A stretch of 64,000 nucleotides of DNA from Fistularia commersonii (taxonomy: Eukaryota; Chordata; Actinopteri; Syngnathiformes; Fistulariidae). Below the pieces are notes generated by a model. That model had not been told where the DNA came from. It searched no databases and saw only the letters and a program-made list of their open reading frames with translations. The stretch's first letter is position 1; each line of letters starts with the position of its first letter. The stretch lies in contig JBBMNZ010000001.1 in NCBI GenBank assembly GCA_037954325.1, positions 23,766,258 through 23,830,257 of the forward strand. The letters are read 5' to 3'. Of this stretch, positions 44,251 to 55,862 are shown in pieces. The position numbers were made by a program, and so were the translations under genes.

Positions 44251-46880
44251 ATGCCGTATTTAAAAACAAATAAAAGAAAGCTAAATGTAAAAGAATACCT
44301 CCATGAAAAGTAATTATTTCTTACCGGTTGACAATAGCAGCAAGAGCTCAATCAGCTGTTTTATATTGATAATAAGAAGAAGAACAATAATAATAAAAAT
44401 AAAATAACAAATAGCAATTTGTGCAGATAAAAAGCTCTGTAGACACAACAGCAGACCGCAAACCCATAAGAATGACTAAATTGCAGCCTTTGGTTTTATA
44501 AAAGATGATTATCTTTTCAGACATTGATTTATGTTCCCAAAATTACAATTTTGTCATTTGTCTTTGTTTCTGTATACGCAGCAGACCCCTTCCCATTCTT
44601 GATTTTCATTATCCGCCTGTTTGCATTTCTGTTAATATGTTATTATGTGCAGATGCTTTCAGCCACAAAATAATTGTTTCTTTTTTTTTCTTTGCTTTTA
44701 CAATGGGGCAGGGATATGTCACTCGATTCCTCTGTCATTATTCATAATTTTTGCATTAAATGCCAGAAATATCATACATACCAGGAACATATCATACATA
44801 TCAGGAACATAGACATTTAAACAAAATCACACCAGCTTTTTTTTTTTTTTTTTTTGAATGAATGAATTAATATACAATCTTACTTTTTCAAAAATTATTT
44901 CATGAATCACTTCACCAAAAGTTGAGTAAGCCAATATCCAAAATTTATCATTGCATGTTCTAGACAGAAAGTTACCCTGAATATCAACTGTTGCTGAAAA
45001 AATTTGGAAAACAGGAAACTGGTCAAAAATCCACAATGTGTAATGGTTATCTGCAATAAAATTTGTGCCACCCTGTTATTCTCGGGCCTGTTTTCAAACA
45101 TACCTCATGAGATTGATCCTCAAAAACGTCATTGAACAGGTTTAAGGGAATTGTGTGATTTGCTGACCTGATGCGCTATTGTTACTTACACAGGAAGTAA
45201 ACAATTCCATGGTCATATAATTTCCCGTCTCTTCTTTATTGATCCAGAAATCCATGTCGCCCCGAAGAACCGACCAGAAACGTCTTGCATCTCCGCTCTG
45301 TGCAGTCATTTATTTTACATCCCAGAGCCCCAACGTAGGCTCCTCCGTGGTTGATGCAAAACCATAGGGAGGAAACCTTTTATTGAGGTTGCTGGGACTT
45401 TATATGATAATTTTTGCTATTTCCTGGTCTTAGGACAGAAAGCGTTATCTTAGTTTTTGTGCTGTGCAATACATTTTGTCTTATCTGAAAATAAGCCTAA
45501 TAGATACCCTATTTCTAAATTCATTGTTAAAAGGGGATTAGCACATTATTGAAACATTACCCAGTCTGCAAATATCACAGTATTAACCTTGCGCCATATA
45601 ATTCAAGCCACTGAAATGGATACGCACCTTCAATTTAGCTGATGTGCTTTTTACCTGCCTGACAGAAGGACATCTCTGAAGCTAAGCACCTGCTTTGACA
45701 GTGAAATTCAACACTAAGTATCTAATAATTTATTGTCCTTTTAAAACCTATTTAAAAAGTTTGAATCAGTCTGCACTCCTATCAATTTAACCTCACAATT
45801 TAGACTCATTTTCATTTCTAGGATTGCTTTTCTGCTAAATACAATATGCTGGGATGGCCAAAAAAAGATGCCTCAATTGACATTAAAATTTTTTTTTTTT
45901 TTTTTTCCATTCAGGTATCTCAAATTTAACATCATAGCATTTTTATCATCAATATTCAAAATTTCCACTATAGGTTTGATTTTTTAAATTATATTATTCA
46001 AAAACACAACTTTAAATTCCGCCTTACAATTGACATAAAATAAACACAAAGATCCTCGGTAAACATTATTGCAAACTGCTTTTTTAGGACATGATGATTT
46101 TTTTGGAGGCAACGATGTGTGTCAGTGTGTGTTCTGAACATGTTGTTTGAATTATTCTTATCTAGCTACCCTAAGACACCTACATCTGCATATTCACTCA
46201 CATATATTTTTCCTTCATTTTAACACACTGCCATTCATTTTCATCCCAAGCTTGTATTTTTCCTCCCTGGTCTGTGCATCTCGGTATGTGTGCTGTTTAA
46301 ACATGCGCGAAAGTACCTGAGGCTTTTCCCACTCTCACAACCTCCAGTGCACTGGCCCATAGCCACATTAATAACCTCTGCGTTTGTTGAATGGGGCTCC
46401 AGCGATCTATTGTGGTCTATTGCGGTGTTGTTTTTGTTTGGCCCTGGTCACAGTGATTCCTGGGAGATGGCAGCATCATAAATCTACAGCTTATTCATGG
46501 AGCTAACCTGACCTTTACGGTAACGGAGGGAACAGAAGCGGAGGCAGCGAGAGGGCCAGAATCCGAGCCAGAATACGAGAAAAGGCCAGGGAAGAGTGAG
46601 AAAATAGAAGGAGGGAAGATTTAAAAGGTAGAGCTTATTGGGGAACGGGATGATAAAGAGAACAGAAAAATAAGAGGACAGAGGGGAGAAGATGGGCGAA
46701 AGAGGAAAGCACAGACAAGGAATGGAGAACAGCCTGTTCGGGTTAGATGAGAGCAACTGTGGATAGAAAGGAAAATTCTGAGAGGAACTGGGCTACCGGA
46801 GAGGGAGATACTGGCCGTCGTGGAAGTGGCGGGCCTGTACGGTTATTATGAGATGGAGGTAATCAATGAATGTAAAGAGA
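44251..46880. other. Transposon-poor AT-rich block
   Basis: AT-rich, non-coding. A small direct repeat (ATATCATACATA then CAGGAACAT, two units about 20 bases apart) lies at 44768-44812. Poly-T at 44838-44856 and 45889-45906. The purine-rich strand at 46520-46760 gives long but meaningless frames. Confidence 0.5.
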
Positions 46881-46895
46881 AGGAGAAATAGATGA

Positions 46896-47549
46896 TTGGA
46901 AAATGGAGGATTGTATGTCTGCGTGTGTGAGTTTATTATACGGCCATGTCTGGGTAAATGGAGTCTGTCTCTTGGAACTTCATCACCTGTCGTGCGTTTA
47001 ATAAAGTCTCGTCACAGGTGTCGTTTTCCTCCCCAGACGCCGTCTTCCCGCGTGAACTTTCTCACACCTGCCGAGCACAAGGGTAATCTGCGTTTTCGCC
47101 GTGGCTTCCAAGCGTGTGTTTGTTTGCCCGGGTACCGGCTTTCCAGCGGGCAGCATCGCAGCGCAGACGCCGGGCACAACAAGAGGCGAGAGACGAGGCT
47201 CTTTTTATCACCTGCTCATTATTTCTTTCACGATTTGTTATTGTCTCTTTGCAATGCCGCTCAGCAAGTAGCCTTAGGGAGCAATGAGGAAGACACGGGC
47301 TGCAGGGATTACAATTTGTGTTTATTTACCATTAGAGACAAGAGAAAAAACAATTATTGTTGGACTATAATTGAAAACCATATCTATATATATTTTGATT
47401 ATACCCAAACAGAAAGATGTTTCGCAACGTTGCCTCCGGTTTCAAACAGGTTTCACTTTCTTAGTTACAGAGTTCATCTTTTGTTCAGGGCTGAAGTGCG
47501 GATCATTTTGATGTGGATGTTTTGCCGTAAAAATGGCAAAAAAATATAA
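46896..47549 (+). other. 217-codon open frame of unknown status
   Basis: This is the longest open frame in the first or second transposon-poor block. It starts MENGGLYVCVCEFIIRP and ends FCRKNGKKI. I recognise no domain. Cysteines are scattered, low-complexity runs (IYIYFDYTQTE) occur near the end, and no signal peptide is clear. A frame this long in 64 kb of six-frame sequence is not very improbable by chance. The DNA from 46990 to 47340 is less AT-rich than its surroundings and could be a conserved non-coding element instead. No promoter, splice or poly-A evidence links it to a transcript. Confidence 0.15.
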
Positions 47550-50387
47550 TGAATACATTTATATATAAAAATACAAAAAAATAAAAATAATTAAATAAAT
47601 AAATAAATAAATGAATACTGATATTCCACATCAATTACAAACATTTTCGCTTATTTTTGGCTTCTGGCAAAATATATTTTTGTTCAGTCTGAAGTCGGCC
47701 GGTCTGCTGTTCTGTCTGTCACTCATCCCGACAGTTTTCCCCTAAGATCTGATTGATTCGTTGCTCTCAAGTCCTGTCTTTTATTCTTGAAAATGTAATC
47801 GCCTCTAAAGTCTTTTGATCCTTGACTCTCTCAGCTGGATTCACCATTTGGTAACATCTGCCTTCCTTCATCCGCCAATTTAGACAAAAGGACGTGCCTT
47901 GGTTCTTTGTCTTCGAGCTCTTTTTAAATCTGAAACAACTTTAACGTCTATCTAACTCACCTCTGTTTTGTTCAAAAGGTGAAATGGAATTAGATTTTTT
48001 TTTCAGCTGGATGGTAATTTTTAATTTTCACAGGGAAAATTACAATAACAATGGGTCTTTATCATTTCCTTTCTTAGTGTCTAAGAAAGCTCTGAAAATT
48101 ATTGACTACAATTGAATCAAAGGAAACCAAGCTTACATGGAAATGCTAATATGTATGAATTTTCATTATTGTTTTTTTCATTTTTCCTATTTTTTAAGAG
48201 TCCCTAAATCGTGGGTCTGGGTCGATGGTGGTGGGAGATACCGTACATCCATTCTGCTTGCAGCTTTTATTAAACATGTATTTCAATGCTGTATTATTTC
48301 AATGATGTAGTATTTCAACGTGCAAGAGTGCATGCATGACGCAGCTGGAAAACGCAAAACACACACACACACACACACACAGACCAAACATAGAGAAATC
48401 TCAACACACTCTACTACTATTTCTCATTTTTATCCAGGCAATACGCTAACAGTTTGTGCCTAATTGCTTTGGCCATATTGTTTCTAAATTTTCATTCTGT
48501 ATGAGCTCATTAAACCGAAATTGTGGTGATAAAAGCTGATTTAAAACCAGGTGGATTGATATCTCCATTCCTATGGAAACTAGGAATGCTGCTTGTTGGT
48601 ATGCTGCCTATGTCAGCCATGCAGTTCCATTGTAGAAGGAAAATAAATAAAGTAAATAAAAGGAACATAAAGAAGACAACTCCCTTATGTAGAAGTCCCA
48701 GACCACCCCGCCCCAACACACACACACACACAAACACAGTTTTATAATTCCACAGATGAACTGCCACTACATGTAGTAAGCCAATTAACTACAACACCAT
48801 TAGATTTGAAATCCAGTAAGGAGTGGAAGCCATTTAGAAGTCTGTGCAGGAAATGTGAACACGTACTGCAGACACAACAATGTACAGTCGGCCGTTTCTT
48901 AAAGAGACCCTGGTTTGGACTGAGGAGGTTGTTATTTGATTTTGTCCCGGGTGAATGGTCTGTAAATTCTGGCAAAAATAAAACAATTTAGAGATTCAAA
49001 TTACTTCCCGACAGACTGCCAAGACAAATCAACTGAGTGGTCACGTTGTGGGACTGACATGTGCTTTTCATGCAGAAAAATACAAACACAATGTCATGCA
49101 TGCAAACATAGAGATTTACTAGGTGGTACACGCACACGTGCACATGGCCTGCAATAACGATGTCTTAGAAACCGCCCGCACGTTGTGAGGTTGCATTCAG
49201 AGAGGGAGAAAAAAAATGAAAAATGCTTGAGGTTGGAATTAATGTGAATTCCAAGAATTGCCTTCCCCAGAAAATATAAATTCTCTTATCAACCCTTCTT
49301 CAACGTTTTGATGAATAAATTAATTTCCTTTTCACTAATGTCATGTATGTGTGTAAGAAGATCTCTCTCTCTCTCTGTCACACACACACACACAGGCACA
49401 CACACACACACACATACACACACAGGCACACATTGATATTTCCTGGGAGTCATTATCTGTTGCTACAACTTCATCTCATGCTCCTCTTTGTCGTATTCAT
49501 CATGCATATGATTTCATGCATTGCCGTAGTTTGTTTTTATTTGATTTAAGTGGTACTTTATCATTACCGTGTTGATTTAATAGTTTTTTAATTTTTCTTT
49601 TTATCCAAAACCACATCATAACGGCGATTTAAAGTGTTACTCAATCATTAATTGTTTCTCTTTGAGAGAGAGAGAGAAAGAGAGAGAGATTCTTTCTGCC
49701 GCTGCACTGGTTGCCTGAGATTTTTCACTTCATGATGATACTGTAACTTTAATAGAATTCGGTACCCTTTTAAATACAAATTACCATTTCACATTCAGCT
49801 GATTGATTAAATGAGTTTCAATGCGTTTAATTAAGGAACTGAACTGCTCACTCCTTCTCACCAGCTCCGATGAAAAACTAAACTTTTGCCTCCAAATTCA
49901 AGCTTTAGACACGACAGCGTTATCAATAATCACCCAGTTTCATCTAAAAGTAAGTCTACTTTACCTTTTCTGACTTGCAAAAATTGACGAATGAAGCATG
50001 CAGCAAGTCAGTTAATGTGACGTGTGTTACATTTCTAGAGCGTGGGACCATTTTCACAGCAGCCGTTCCGACATGCCATGGCAGAGTAAACACAGGTATA
50101 ATTAATAACATTAATAATGGCCTTGTTCCATTAAGCGAGGGCAAGGTCGTGGTTTGTGCATTAAGACTCACTGGGACGTCTGGACAATTAATCAACGCAA
50201 CGCGGTTCGTTGTAACTGGAAATGGGGCACAAGGGGTGGCGGGGTGGGAACTTCCGTCAGAAAAAAATGCGAGAGTAAGGACACTCAGAGCCGCGTAGCC
50301 TGAATTGACACCTTCCTGAGCGCCTTTATTTGAAACAATGTTACTTAGAATAAAAGCTGCTAAATGTCATGCATTCATATCCCGAGT
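47550..50387. other. Transposon-poor non-coding block, last part
   Basis: Contents: (TAAA)n at 47578-47613, (CA)n at 48358-48381 and 49378-49432, and (GA)n at 49663-49690. No coding similarity or transposon ends. The AT-rich motif cluster at 50085-50200 has its own entry. Confidence 0.5.
50085..50200. promoter_or_regulatory. Homeodomain/forkhead motif cluster, candidate enhancer
   Basis: Within about 115 bases: GTAAACA (forkhead core, 50086-50092), ATAATTAATAACATTAATAATGG (three TAAT/ATTA cores, about 50096-50120), and CAATTAATCAAC (50185-50196). The region is not simple sequence and lies in a transposon-poor block. Such clusters are typical of conserved developmental enhancers, but AT-rich DNA gives these cores often, so this is a candidate only. 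Confidence 0.25.
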
Positions 50388-50538
50388 CAAGGGGGCTGGA
50401 GTCTGTCCTCGCTGGCACCGGGCAACAAAATAGACATGCAACCAGTCACTCTTTCATTCACACCGTATGGAGCCATACAGCCATACACTCTTTCATTCTC
50501 ACGTCATAGACACACTCTCTTATTCACACCTCCTATAA

Positions 50539-51433
50539 CAGTGGTCCCCAAACTACGGCCCGGGGGCCAGATATGGCCTGTCGCCACATTTTGCCCGGCC
50601 TCTGAACAAAACCAGAGACACATTATGTTTTTTTTATTCTAGCCACGTAATTGTGACCTGTACATGCATAGGACGCATTATTATATTCCGCCCTTCTGCA
50701 GTCTGTGCCTTCCCTGAAACCCTTCCCTCAAAAAAAAAAAAAAAAAAAAAACCTGGACACACCCCTGTCAAATAACACGGAATAATGGCGAAAAAGATTA
50801 GGCAAGAGAAAAATAGATTCAGAATGCAGGGTATTTAACCTGGTAGGTGTATTTAACTCGGTAGGTGTTGGAATCAGTTCGGTTTCATAGCCTGTTCGCT
50901 TTCTGGTTTTCACAATGAATTTGATATGAGAGAACTGCAAACAATTGTGTCTACAAGAAAGTTAATAATCCTCGGTCTTTTTGTCTGTGGAAAAACTTGA
51001 AAAGAGTTATTTGGTTATTATTTATTTCATAAATAGTGTTATTTATTTCATTAATAATGTTATTATTTATTTTCTGATTTTTTTTTCTTGTCAAGATCCC
51101 AGAAAGGATTAATTTTTGATTATGTGTGGCTTTCTGGAAAACAATAAATGTTTAGATGAGAGATGAGATGAGAACAACTTTATTAATCCCGAAGGAAATT
51201 GTTGTGCCAGAGTTTCAAGTAAAAAACATAACAGTAATAGATAATAGTAGAAAGGAGGAAGAATAAGAAATATAATGAAATATGAATTGTCTAACTGTTA
51301 GCAGTAACTACAAGATTGATTTATGTTTAGACACCTCTGCCATCGTCACACTTATTGTTCCAAACTGGCCCGGCCCCCGGTCAGAGAAGGGAAAAGTTAT
51401 TTGGCCCTCGCAGGAAAAGTTTGGGGAACCCTG
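50539..51433. mobile_element. Non-autonomous hAT element inside SINE-A
   Basis: The left terminus CAGTGGTCCCCAAACTACGG and the right terminus AAGTTTGGGGAACCCTG are inverted partners. GGCCCGGGGGCC and GGCCCGGCCCCCGG lie just inside, as in a common Charlie-type family. Flanking 8-mers are TCCTATAA and TCCTTTCG, sharing the first four bases plus one, consistent with a decayed 8-bp duplication. SINE-A sequence resumes on both sides, confirming the edges. No transposase remains. Contains poly-A at about 50730-50750 and an inserted retroposon. Confidence 0.85.
51153..51290 (-). mobile_element. Retroposon copy with (CTCAT)n-type tail, inside the hAT
   Basis: The plus strand: GATGAGAGATGAGATGAG, AACAACTTTATTAATCCCG, AAGGAAATTGTTGTGCC, AGAGTTTCAAGTAAAAA. 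It is the same family as 38305-38520 but with a different tail repeat (GATGA rather than GAATAA). It is the innermost layer of this nested stack. Confidence 0.7.
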
Positions 51434-51516
51434 TCCTTTCGAGACATTCAACAATTCACTCTTTCATTCACACCTCATGTGAAGATGTACGACCATTCAC
51501 TCTTGTCACTCAGATC

Positions 51517-51760
51517 ATTTGGGGCGGCGTGGGGTCTGGGGTTAGAGTGTTCGTCCTCGGAACTGAACAAAACCAGTTGGTTTCCTGACTCCTCCAAGTC
51601 TGGCTCGTGCTGTTGAGCAAGACGCTGAACCCCAAACTCCTCCCCTGGCGCTGCCCAGATGCTCATGGTTCATCCAAGCTGGCTTAAATGCAGTGATCAA
51701 ATTTCACTGATGTTGTGCTGTACGTGCAACGAAATGCGAAGAAGAAAGCGATTTCTATGT
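51517..51760 (+). mobile_element. SINE-B copy, nearly complete, inside SINE-A
   Basis: tRNA-like head GGGGCGGCGTGGGGTCTGG, GTTAGAGTGTTCGTCC, decayed B box GGTTTCCTGACTCC. Then the diagnostic tail region: GCTGTTGAGCAAGACGCTGAA, CTGGCGCTGCCCAGATGCTC, GCAGTGATCAAATTTCACTG, ending near TGTGCTGTACGTGCAACG. SINE-A continues on both sides. I see no clear target duplication. Confidence 0.75.
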
Positions 51761-51934
51761 AGACACATACAACCCATTCATTCTCTCATCCACACACCTT
51801 GGAAATCTAGGGTCTCCAATGAACCTCCTGCATATTTCTGGACAGTGAGAGAACCCATCCAGACATGGGGAGAACATGGAGACCCCGCACAGAAAGGAGT
51901 GATTGTCGGAATGTGAGGCGACAGCTCTAAAAAA

Positions 51935-52130
51935 ATCCGTCCATCACTCACTCGCTCATTCGGGGCAATTTTTCTCAATTTTTTTCCAATTTACCTGCAG
52001 CGTGTTTTTGGACTGTCGGAGGAAACCCGCGCAGACACGGGGAGAACGTATAAACTCCACACTGAAAGGTCCACTTGTCGGAATCGAACTGGGGTCCCTC
52101 GTGCTGGCCGTGCTGCCCCGTAGGCTAAAT
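51935..52130 (-). mobile_element. SINE-A copy, minus strand, partial
   Basis: Body and head only: GGGCAATTTTTCTCAA, GTTTTTGGACTGTCGGAGG, GACACGGGGAGAACG, and GTCGGAATCGAACTGGGGTCC, which reversed contains a perfect B box (GTTCGATTCC). The head ends at GGCCGTGCTGCCCCGTAGG. It lies head-to-tail beside the split copy at 50388-51928. Confidence 0.75.
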
Positions 52131-54587
52131 AAGAAAGAAATACCAGATTCCACTCACTTTTAAACGTGTCCATGTATTAAATGTCCGTACCTAAGATTTC
52201 TTTCATCATAACAAAGTGTCGTAATGCTGAGACTATTGGCTTTTTGTCCTGGACCTTGCTGTTTTCAGTTATGGACTTCTCAATTAGGACTCTGTGGCTT
52301 TGAGATATTCTTCACGTCTCCTGCCGTTTTTTTTCGTCCAATGTGATGTTGTAATGGACCTGCCCGTCTTGTCTGACTTCCTATCCGTTATTGTGTTCTG
52401 CTGTGCCTCGGCCTCCGTCCGTCTCTGTGCCCAGACTCCTCCTGATGCTCTGCATCTGTCTCTTGCTGTCTTTTCTCTTACCAAAATCTCTATTCCACTC
52501 TACCGATTTCATCCTGAAGTTTTGCTCCGTATTTCCCGTGTTCTTGTACCGTCCCCAGAACCTGCAGGGGCATTTCAGTGGCCCGACTTGAACACATCTC
52601 AGTTGCCCGGACCCTGCTTGTCGCTATTCAACCTGCCGCCACTGTGACTTTTGATCACAGAGCCGAGCGATCGAGAAAAAAAAACAAAACAATGGAAGGG
52701 AAAAATGGAATAATAACTTGTTTATGCCGGACTATTCACACAACATGCTGCCACTATAGAATGGTGTTTGGGTTTGCCCTGATTGCCACATTGTGCTATT
52801 GTCAATCATTGTCCAGTAAAGCAATTCATGCCGTGTAGCTAATCCAGTGAGATTTCTATTACGAAGGGCCAACAGGCGATAGCTGGATCCCAGTTGACGA
52901 CTAAACCGATATCTTCGCATTCTTCCCGACGGCTTCTGTCTTCCAGGTGAAGACGCGACGATCCGTCCGTCTGAATCGCGGCCCTTGTGGCAAGACCAAA
53001 ACCAAGGGAGCAGAATTTCAATGTTTCATGGGATACTTCATTTAAATGGAGATAACTTGGTTTCAGTGTTCAAGTCATGCAGACTCGCTTCACAGAATTT
53101 TGGCTCCCAGGGTTTTGTTCTAAATGCTTGGCCGCTGATGTTGTCAAAATCATATATAATGCACTAATCCAGCGCTATTGGGTGCCGCCGACTGTTCAAA
53201 AAACAGACAACGGGATAGTCCTTAAATGAACCAGTTGAAAACTGATCCTCAGCTACGGGCTACGAGGGAGAGTGCAACTGAACCATTTCTTGTCGGGAAG
53301 CAGAATAAACAAGCTGTTTTTGAGGTACAATATAATGGGGGGTGGTTGTGTTTCCTTTCTCCTTGGAAGTGTTTTCAAACATACATCTATCGAACTTGTA
53401 GTTTAAAGTTTAAAGACGTCATCTCGATATGAACAGACCCCACAAAGCGCTCATCCAGTCGGTTGCCGCCGAGAAGCATAACGTGACAGAAACCAGTGGG
53501 TGTTTAGTATTTTTTCTTATTTTTCAAAAAGAAATCTGATGTCTGTCTCCTGCTGTGGACCAGTGACACTTTTCTGAGTGGTAAATGTTTTTTTGTTTTC
53601 CAATAGCAGAATTGTGACCATCGGATACTGGACAAATGCCCGAGGGTCAGAAGCATGCCTGAAAATGCAAATAAGCGCTTGAGGGTAAAAGGTACGGCGG
53701 ACTTCTGATCCATTGCATCTCTGTTATCCGGCATGACTGATATCTACACAGCACTACAGAGCTCACTGTTTGAGGTCACTGAGTCTACTTTTTAAAAAAA
53801 TAGATGAATAAAAATACCAGACTGAGCGAACAACACTGAGATGGAGTGGGAGGGGAACCCGGTGGGGCGTTGGATTGGATTGTACGTGCGTGTTCGGGAT
53901 GGGCCGATATTTGCGACACAGTGAGAGGAAACCATTGCAAAGTGATAAATGCTCGAAAAAGGGGAAAAACATTTACATGTTATTCTGACGACGACGTCCA
54001 ACACTTCCCGGTTTCTCTTTGTGACAGACAGCCACATCGGGGGGTCTTCCTCGTGAAATGCGGTGTGTGACCCCCCGCGGCGTTGTGCAATGAAGCCAGC
54101 TTTTCTGCTACACAGAGTGGAATTGGCTCTTTGAATTGAACCCCTCTTCTCCCTTGCAACAAATCGATACATTTTTATTTTACTCTTTTTCTTACATCAT
54201 CGGTTACTTTTTTGTGTTTTGGTATTTTTTCATACTTTTCTTCATTTGTCTTTATATATGGATGCATATCCATCCTCAACTCCCGTAAAATCCGTCTTTA
54301 CCACACATGAAGCTTACCGTCTCTCCGGTCCTCCATTTTCCCCTCATCCTCCTTTTCTCCCTGTCATCTCTCCGCTGCCCCCCCTTTCATAACTCTGTCT
54401 TCGCCTTCCGCCATCGCTCCCCTCTCCTCCATCTCCTCAAAGTCATCTCGGTCTCCGCTGTCATTGCGCTGAGAATCACACATCGCTCAAAGCTGTTACA
54501 TCTGACAAACGCCGCGCGCTGACATTGTTGCTTGTAACACACAGAATGATGGAGAAAGTTCACTTGAGCAGTCGTCCTATTATCGTA

Positions 54588-54588
<1 letters not shown>

Positions 54589-54621
<33 letters not shown>
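54589..54621. repeat. (CA)n microsatellite
   Basis: About 16 CA units. Confidence 0.95.
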
Positions 54622-54622
<1 letters not shown>

Positions 54623-54758
54623 GAAGCTACGCTTTGACAGTTGTAGGTGCATCCAACTTACAAAGTAGCAGGCCTCCCGAAGGGAGGGCAACAACTGAAA
54701 AACTGAAAAACAACAAACATGACCGAGCGCACGAAGCATCTCACACAGACACAAACAC

Positions 54759-54761
<3 letters not shown>

Positions 54762-54791
<30 letters not shown>
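54762..54791. repeat. (CA)n microsatellite
   Basis: About 15 CA units, 140 bases beyond the previous array in the same orientation. Confidence 0.95.
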
Positions 54792-54794
<3 letters not shown>

Positions 54795-55820
54795 GCCTCT
54801 CTCGCACTCGGCATTAAGTGCATTCGAGTGGCTGGTAACAGTGGCGGCATCAGGCTTTTATCGCTGTAATTTGCTGCCATACATCAGTGCGACAGTGGCC
54901 GGGGCAGCACTGCGTCAGCCCTGCTCCCAGACATCGAGCTGCGCTCTCTACTGACACACGCCAAGGACAGACGGATAATGTAGACGTATGAATAAAAACA
55001 ACAAAACTTTTTGATGTCGCAGATCACAATGCACGATTCAGTCACGCAGACCGAGACACACAGAAGTGAAGGATACGGTTCATTTACAGCTGCTGGGATG
55101 AGATAAGGGATGCAAGGGATAAGCAATGCACTGGTCATGGCCGGACTTCAATCACTTGAGCTTTGGTTAAAATATACAGCGTGCTATTTATGCAGTGGCT
55201 CACATCTGCATTCAAAGGGAAATAGCCCAAGGGAGGGAGGCTCTACAGTGAGAGAGATGGTAATACAGTGGATGGAGAAGAGGATGAGAGGGATAAAATG
55301 TCATAGCTGGGGTTGATAGACGGAAAAGGTCCATCCACTCCACTTCTGAGTATACGGAGGGTTAGAGATGAAGGGAAAGGGAGGGGATGAGAAGGGAGCA
55401 GAAAAGTAGCCGCAAGGTAGAAATGGACCGTATTAGAGGGTGTGCGAGCGGCGGGAATAACAGGTCCGGAGAGGGATTAGGAAGGCAAAGAAATGAGGGG
55501 AGAAGGTATAATGGTCTGATGGAACAGAAGAAATAGAAGGAAAAATGTGCAGGCTGGTGAAGGTGAAGAGGCACAGGTAGATTTGAATAGCAGTCTGGGG
55601 AGACAGGAGATGAGCGTGCAGCGGGAGAGAAGGAGGGACGGATTGGTAAAGGTTAAGAGGGATTTTGTTAGATGTGGGTTTTTTTATTCCATCCTGACTG
55701 ATTTTAATGGGGTCTTAAAGTCTCCGTGAGGTTACCAAGGCAACTAAAATGTGGTGTTGGACTGGCAGCAGGACATTGTTATCTGTGCAGACGAGGAGAC
55801 AGGGGACCGCCTGTTAGCCG

Positions 55821-55821
<1 letters not shown>

Positions 55822-55861
<40 letters not shown>

Positions 55862-55862
55862 G
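55822..55862. repeat. (GT)n microsatellite
   Basis: About 20 GT units, uninterrupted. Confidence 0.95.

Larger units (their letters stand above)
50388..51928 (-). mobile_element. SINE-A copy, minus strand, split by two insertions
   Basis: Three pieces read as one minus-strand copy. At 50388-50538 is the end module (GGGCTGGAGTCTGTCC) and several internal modules. At 51434-51516 are further modules (CAACAATTCACTCTTTCATT). At 51761-51928 are the body (CTAGGGTCTCCAATGAACC, ACATGGGGAGAACATGG) and the head (GGAATGTGAGGCGACAGC). The gaps are filled by a hAT element and by a SINE-B copy. With about six internal modules it is the most expanded SINE-A copy here. Confidence 0.75.

Noticed and set aside
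52075..52130. Perfect B box suggesting a tRNA gene
   Set aside because: It belongs to a SINE-A head; no cloverleaf, anticodon arm or terminator is evident.
53885..53920. GGGATGGGCCGATATTTGC, resembling the end of a fish DNA transposon
   Set aside because: Only one short end-like match and no partner end; not enough to support an element.
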